Part shown: in pieces, positions 59,584-64,000 of the stretch
Position numbering within the stretch: the first letter of the stretch is position 1
Layout: each line of letters begins with the position of its first letter
From: an uncultured Eubacteriales bacterium
Lineage (GTDB): Bacteria; Bacillota; Clostridia; Oscillospirales; Acutalibacteraceae
Length of the DNA: 64,000 nt
NCBI GenBank assembly: GCA_934477125.1
Contig: CAKSOL010000002.1
Location: 186,001 to 250,000, forward strand
Direction: 5' to 3'
Notes under the pieces: generated by a model
The model's input: the letters and a program-made list of their open reading frames with translations, nothing else
Database searches by the model: none
What the model was told of the DNA's origin: nothing
Made by a program: the position numbers and the translations under genes

Positions 59584-62187
59584 TCAGCGAAAAACTCTGC
59601 GCGAAACGCATTTTTCGATTTCGCAGAACGGAATAACCGCTGCGGACAGACACAGACAAATCAAAAAGCGTTTAAAGCTCAGTATTCCGAGACCGAACAG
59701 CCCTCCGACAGGCGTTAAAACAAACAGCGTCACTATTGCAAAAACACAAAGCGAGGAGATAACAAGGAAACGGTTATCGCGGTAAACGTTTTTTAATGAT
59801 TTGAAAACCGAACCGGAGGTGCGGATGTTGAAAACATGGAATATCTGTATAAGAGAAGCCGTTGCAAAGCAGGAGGTAATAGCAGCCTTTTCGCCGTTTC
59901 CCGTGAAAAAGGCTATAAGCGACATAGCGGCGATAAATACCGCCTCAATCGCTATTGATATAACGGATTTTAAATCAAATATTCTTCCTGCAATGCCAAT
60001 CGGACGGTGGGTCATAACCGAGCTTTCCGCTTTTTCAAAGCTGAGCGATATTGCCGGAGCCGAATCGGTAAGCAGATTGAGCCAAAGCAGCTGAACGGCT
60101 GTCAGCGGGGCTATACCGGCGCCGGAAAACATAATTGCAATAAGGAACATCAAAAGCTCGCCAAAATTACTGCTGAAAAGATAGGCGACCGATTTGCGGA
60201 TGTTTTCATAAAGCCCGCGGCTTTCCTTAACCGCCGAAACAACCGAACGGAAGCTGTCGTTGGCGATAATTATGTCGGCGCAGCCGCGCGCAACGTCCGT
60301 TCCGCGTTTTCCTATCGCGCAGCCTACGTCGGCTGCCGTAAGAGCGTCGGCGTCCTCAATTCCGTCTCCGGTTATGGCAACGGTCTCTCCGCGCGCCTGC
60401 CATGCCTTTACTATACGCGTTTTATCGGCAGGCGTTATTCTTGCAAATACCGAGTAGCGGTCAATTTTTTCCTCTAATTCGCCGTCGCTCATTTTTTCAA
60501 GCTCCGAGCCGCATAAAAGCTCGGTTCCGTCGCGCAAGATTCCTATTCTGCGCGCAACTGCGGCGGCTGTAAGCGGATGGTCGCCGGTTATCATAACCGT
60601 TCTTATGCCGGCACGCTCGCATACCGACAGCGCTTTGATAGACTCTGAGCGCGGAGGGTCGGAAAGACCTATAAGCCCGACAAATATCAAGTCGCGTTCA
60701 ATAATTTCCGGATTGGGATTTGCCGGGATTTCGTCAAGCGGCTTCATTGCTATGCAGACTATTCTCATAGCGTCCTGAGCCATTTCATCGTTGCAGCGTA
60801 TGATTGCCTCGCTGTCGCAGCCGACGCATTTTTCAGCAAGAATTTCAGCAGCTCCCTTAACTATCGCAAAAGGCTTGCCGTCTATCATATTTATCGTTGC
60901 CATGGTTTTTCTTTCAGGGTCAAACGGTATCTGATTTAAACGGGGAAAATGATTGGCAAGGTCGTTTTCCGACATTGCGGCGTATTGCAGACACCCATTG
61001 TTGATTGCCGATTCGGTTGCGTCATTTGTAAGGGTTGAGCAGGACGCGGCAAGCTGCAATATAAGTAAATCCCGTTCGTCTGGCTTTTCGTTTTCGATAT
61101 CGAGCAGCCTTTTTCCGTCATAAATTTTGCTTATGTGCATACTGTTATGTGTGAGTATACCGGTTTTGTCGGCGCAGATAACGGTTGTTCTCCCGAGCAG
61201 CTCAACAGCGCGCGTTTTTTTGATAATAATACGGTCTCGCACAATGCGTTCAATTCCTATGGAAATAACGATTGTTGAAATGGCCGGGAGACTTTCGGGT
61301 ATAGCCGCTACCGCGAGCGCCGCCGAGCTTAAAAGCATATGAACGGTTGTGCTGGCAAAATGCCCGGTGTCGCGGAAATTGCGAATCATACCGATTATGA
61401 AAAACAGCGCGCAGCAGATTAGAATAACGGTATTGACTATATGCGAGGTCTTGTCAAGCGTTGTTTGCAGGGGCAGTACATCGTCCCCGACCTGACGGGA
61501 AATTACGGCATTGTGACCGAGCTCGGTTGAAAGACCTGTCGCAACAACAATCGCGCGCGCTGAGCCGTGAACAACGGTGCAGCCGCTGAAAACCATATTT
61601 GAACGTCCCTCTGCGGGCGTTATATCCTCGAATACTGCGTCCGGACATTTTTCAACAGGCACAGCTTCGCCGGTAAGCGGAGCTTCGTTGCAGCGAAATT
61701 CGGTTGCCTCGAAAATGCGGGCGTCCGCCGTTATGTAATCTCCCTCGGAAAGTATCAGTATATCACCCGGAACAAGCTGCTCTGACGGTATTTTGCGGAT
61801 ACCGCCGTCTCTGAAAACGGCAGCCTTCGGCGAAACGGCGCCTGTCAAAGCATTTTTAGCGTGATCGCTGCTGTAAAGATGAAATGCTCCTATAAGCGCG
61901 TTTATAAATACCATCGCAATTATAAGAATAGGCGATATAAGGCTATTGTCGCGGTATATAAGCGTTACGGCGAATGAGATAACGGCGACAATTATCAGCG
62001 CAATAGTGATTTTGTTGTTAAGCTGCGCGAGAAAACGCTGAAAAAGCGTAGGTCTGTCATTCTCGGCGGTTGTGTTCGGTCCGTATTCCTCAAGCCTTTG
62101 CTCGGCCTCACCGTTTGAAAGACCTGTTTTAATATCAACCGAAAGCGCATTTATAATATCGTCTGCGGCAGAGCTGTGCCAAATCAT
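59584..62187 (-). CDS. P-type cation-transporting ATPase, Ca2+-like group
   Basis: The 867-residue pump has the P2A layout: N-terminal cation ATPase domain, actuator domain, four then six transmembrane helices. The phosphorylated aspartate is D340 in DKTGILT, where the usual motif is DKTGTLT. The actuator loop reads LTGEAVPVE (172 onward) in place of LTGES. The ion-site motif is PESLP (297-301) in helix 4 and LNLLTDSAP in helix 6. It probably exports Ca2+ or a related cation. The upstream GTG at 62196 is less likely than ATG 62187, which follows TGGAGTG. Confidence 0.85.
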   Translation of the reverse strand: MIWHSSAADDIINALSVDIKTGLSNGEAEQRLEEYGPNTTAENDRPTLFQRFLAQLNNKITIALIIVAVISFAVTLIYRDNSLISPILIIAMVFINALIGAFHLYSSDHAKNALTGAVSPKAAVFRDGGIRKIPSEQLVPGDILILSEGDYITADARIFEATEFRCNEAPLTGEAVPVEKCPDAVFEDITPAEGRSNMVFSGCTVVHGSARAIVVATGLSTELGHNAVISRQVGDDVLPLQTTLDKTSHIVNTVILICCALFFIIGMIRNFRDTGHFASTTVHMLLSSAALAVAAIPESLPAISTIVISIGIERIVRDRIIIKKTRAVELLGRTTVICADKTGILTHNSMHISKIYDGKRLLDIENEKPDERDLLILQLAASCSTLTNDATESAINNGCLQYAAMSENDLANHFPRLNQIPFDPERKTMATINMIDGKPFAIVKGAAEILAEKCVGCDSEAIIRCNDEMAQDAMRIVCIAMKPLDEIPANPNPEIIERDLIFVGLIGLSDPPRSESIKALSVCERAGIRTVMITGDHPLTAAAVARRIGILRDGTELLCGSELEKMSDGELEEKIDRYSVFARITPADKTRIVKAWQARGETVAITGDGIEDADALTAADVGCAIGKRGTDVARGCADIIIANDSFRSVVSAVKESRGLYENIRKSVAYLFSSNFGELLMFLIAIMFSGAGIAPLTAVQLLWLNLLTDSAPAISLSFEKAESSVMTHRPIGIAGRIFDLKSVISIAIEAVFIAAMSLIAFFTGNGEKAAITSCFATASLIQIFHVFNIRTSGSVFKSLKNVYRDNRFLVISSLCVFAIVTLFVLTPVGGLFGLGILSFKRFLICLCLSAAVIPFCEIEKCVSRRVFR

Positions 62188-62247
62188 TAAAATCACTCCA
62201 TACTAATAGGTTAGAATATTATACTTTAAATCGGCTTAAAAAGCAAT

Positions 62248-63261
62248 TCATTCTTTATCCTGTTTTTTAATTCGCTTTTTGGTGCCTTTTTTTGCGCTGT
62301 TAAGCGGGTTAGAGTCGATAGCTCCGCGCACCTGCTTGTCCGAAACGTGAGTATATATCTGAGTTGTTCCGAGATTGGCATGTCCCAAAACATCTTTAAG
62401 TACGCGAATATCGACGTTTCCGTATTGATACATAAGCGTAGCCGCCGTATGGCGGAGCTTGTGGGTTGAAAATCCCTTGCCGCCGAGACCGGCTTTATCA
62501 AGATAACGCTTTACAAGATACTGCACATTTTGCCTGCTTATTCTCCGGTGATTGCGGCTTATAAAAAGCGCGTCGCGGTCGTTTCCGCGCAGCCCGTCCG
62601 CAGGGCGTACAGTCATATATGCCTTCAGCGTCTGACTGCAAGCGGAATTCAGGTATATTATTCTTTCCTTATTTCCTTTCCCGAGTATGCGCATACTGCC
62701 GTCCGACTGTATATCGCTTACATTAAGTCCGCATAGCTCGGAAAGTCTCATTCCGCAGTTCAGGAACAGCGTTAAGATGCATAGGTCGCGTTCGCGGTGC
62801 TGCCCGTCTACCGCATCCAAAAGCCCAACGGAATCCTCAAGCGTCAGATGCTTGGGTAAGGACTGCTTGATTTTCGGCATTTCAAGCATTTCCGCCGGAT
62901 TTTTTTCAAGCAAATGTGTCTGTGCCGTTAAGTATTTAAAGAAAATCCGCAGAGTAGAGGTTTTGCGCGCTCTTGTTGTTGTGTTGTTTCCGCGGTCGTT
63001 TTTGCAATAAACTATGAATGAATAAAGGTCTGAAACCGTTACGGTTTTTATCAGCTGCTCGTCAACCTTATCCAGGGGTATTTCTTCAAAAGGTATCTCA
63101 GGGTCAACAAGACCTCTCAGTTTCAGCAGATATCTGAAAAATGTTTTAAGGTCACGGTAATATTCTTCAACGGTTTTTGAGGATTTTCCGCGAATAGTTT
63201 CGTTATATGTTAAGAAATCGCGAATAACGGGCGGTGCGCTTAACAAAATTTCATGCTTCAT
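62248..63261 (-). CDS. XerC/XerD-type tyrosine recombinase
   Basis: The 337-residue protein has a SAM-like N-terminal domain and a phage-integrase catalytic domain. The catalytic set is visible as R172 (GMRLSELCG), H267 and R270 (STHKLRHTAA), H294 (LGHANLGTT) and nucleophile Y303 (QIYTHV). A lysine in the GKGNKER turn fills the remaining place. The length and start match chromosomal Xer recombinases that resolve dimers at dif. No phage or integron genes are near. The ATG follows GGAG by 7 nt. Confidence 0.88.
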   Translation of the reverse strand: MKHEILLSAPPVIRDFLTYNETIRGKSSKTVEEYYRDLKTFFRYLLKLRGLVDPEIPFEEIPLDKVDEQLIKTVTVSDLYSFIVYCKNDRGNNTTTRARKTSTLRIFFKYLTAQTHLLEKNPAEMLEMPKIKQSLPKHLTLEDSVGLLDAVDGQHRERDLCILTLFLNCGMRLSELCGLNVSDIQSDGSMRILGKGNKERIIYLNSACSQTLKAYMTVRPADGLRGNDRDALFISRNHRRISRQNVQYLVKRYLDKAGLGGKGFSTHKLRHTAATLMYQYGNVDIRVLKDVLGHANLGTTQIYTHVSDKQVRGAIDSNPLNSAKKGTKKRIKKQDKE

Positions 63262-63293
63262 TTGTTAGCTCCGAATTTATAAAATTATATTAT

Positions 63294-63322
63294 ATTATAG
63301 CATATAAATTAAGCAGTATCAA
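63294..63322 (-). promoter_or_regulatory. Promoter of the xer recombinase gene
   Basis: On the minus strand TTGATA (63317-63322), 17 bp and TATAAT (63294-63299) with TG one base before it make a strong extended -10 promoter, about 30 bp from the start codon. Confidence 0.82.
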
Positions 63323-63338
63323 GTACAACACATATTAC

Positions 63339-63367
63339 TTGACAATATTATGATATAATGCTAAAAT
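63339..63367 (+). promoter_or_regulatory. Promoter of pepT
   Basis: TTGACA (63339-63344), 17 bp and TAAAAT (63362-63367) with an upstream TG point at pepT. A closer TATAAT at 63354-63359 has only 9 bp to the -35 and is not used. It is divergent from the xer promoter. Confidence 0.8.
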
Positions 63368-63423
63368 CAAAGGGTTAGCAATTCAGAAGAATCTGAAAGC
63401 TTTAATATTCGGAGGAATGTTAA

Positions 63424-64000
63424 ATGAACACAACCGAGCGTTTTTTAAAATATGTAACCTTTGATACACAGTCTGACGAGGGGAGCGATACCTGCCCTTC
63501 AACCTCAAAACAGCTTATATTTGCGGACTATCTTGCCGGTCAGCTTGCCGAAATCGGAATTAAGGACGCTTTCCGGGATGCAAACGGATATGTTTACGGT
63601 CATATTCCGGCATCGGCAGGCTGCGAGAACGCTCCTGTTATAGGACTGATATCGCATATGGATACGTCGCCGGATGTCAGCGGAAAAAATGTTAAGCCGC
63701 GGATAATAACCTACGACGGTTCAAACGCCCCTATGACCGACAGTAAATATATCGGGAAACCGCTTATAGTTTCAGACAGAACTACATTGCTCGGAGCTGA
63801 CGATAAGGCGGGAATTGCCGAGATAATTTCTGCCTGCGAAAGAGTTATTTCCGACAGCAGCCTGAAGCACGGCGGAATAAGCATTTGCTTTACTCCCGAC
63901 GAGGAAATCGGACGCGGCTCGGATAATTTTGACCATAAGCGTTTTGCGGCTGATTTTGCTTATACGGTTGACGGCGGTGAGCTCGGAAATATCGATAACG
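63424..64000 (+). CDS. pepT: Tripeptide aminopeptidase (peptidase T), 3' truncated by the window
   Basis: The first 192 residues of this M20-family metallopeptidase are visible. H78 and D80 in SHMDTSPD, D126 in LLGADDKAG and E160/E161 in FTPDEEIGRG are the zinc and catalytic residues in the order expected for PepT. It would cut N-terminal residues from tripeptides in the cytoplasm. GGAGG precedes the ATG by 8 nt. The full protein should be about 400 residues, so roughly half lies outside the window. Confidence 0.92.
   Translation, partial: MNTTERFLKYVTFDTQSDEGSDTCPSTSKQLIFADYLAGQLAEIGIKDAFRDANGYVYGHIPASAGCENAPVIGLISHMDTSPDVSGKNVKPRIITYDGSNAPMTDSKYIGKPLIVSDRTTLLGADDKAGIAEIISACERVISDSSLKHGGISICFTPDEEIGRGSDNFDHKRFAADFAYTVDGGELGNIDN

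Noticed and set aside
63339..63359. TTGACA and TATAAT only 9 bp apart ahead of pepT
   Set aside because: The spacing is too short for sigma-A; TAAAAT at 63362-63367 gives the right 17 bp.
1..64000. CRISPR array, prophage or integrated element
   Set aside because: No regularly spaced repeats, cas genes or phage structural genes are seen; the single Xer protein fits a chromosomal role.

Overview
The window reads as chromosomal DNA of an anaerobic, probably spore-forming gut or rumen clostridium of the Oscillospirales/Ruminococcaceae kind. The pointers are moderate GC, sigma-A promoters of TTGACA-17-TATAAT type, strong AGGAGG ribosome-binding sites, frequent TTG/GTG starts, type I dockerins, YunB, tandem Spo0A-like boxes, a T-box and a THF riboswitch. 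The lineage is inferred from gene content only.

Region A (191-30038) is a glycan-use locus. A divergent PocR/AraC-type regulator faces a long rightward gene series. In order this encodes a 1839-residue membrane-anchored multimodular surface protein, a solute-binding lipoprotein, a 274-bp inverted-repeat element, a solute-binding protein fused to carbohydrate-binding-like modules, a permease pair, a beta-propeller/TPR membrane protein, a YIP1-like membrane protein, a DUF5696-like exported protein, a second permease pair, two paralogous clan GH-A-like glycosidases (one lipoprotein, one with a dockerin), a dockerin protein without a recognisable catalytic domain, and an FAD-dependent oxidoreductase. 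No transporter ATPase is present, so a shared ATPase elsewhere is presumed. An uncharacterised module of about 200 residues occurs four times in three of the proteins. The set looks like a surface capture, hydrolysis and import system for a complex glycan. Its exact substrate cannot be read from the sequence.

Region B (30084-43657, leftward) is a branched-chain amino acid operon: T-box leader, ilvA, ridA, leuA, leuC, leuD, leuB, ilvB, ilvN, ilvC, ilvD, a DUF815-type ATPase and a decayed azlC-azlD exporter pair. ilvE is absent.

Region C (43931-55147) is housekeeping: a PRPP synthetase-like gene and archaeal-type phosphoglycerate mutase; a leftward cysK-iscS-iscU-Rrf2 operon with a candidate autoregulatory operator; pcrA; two small membrane-associated proteins; an RlmD-type RNA methyltransferase; and a SHOCT-domain protein.

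Region D (55205-64000) holds a THF riboswitch that appears to mask the folT ribosome-binding site, an XRE regulator, tRNA-Thr(CGT), a consensus promoter with tandem Spo0A-like boxes reading antisense through the tRNA toward the XRE gene, ligA, yunB, a P-type ATPase, a tyrosine recombinase and the start of pepT.
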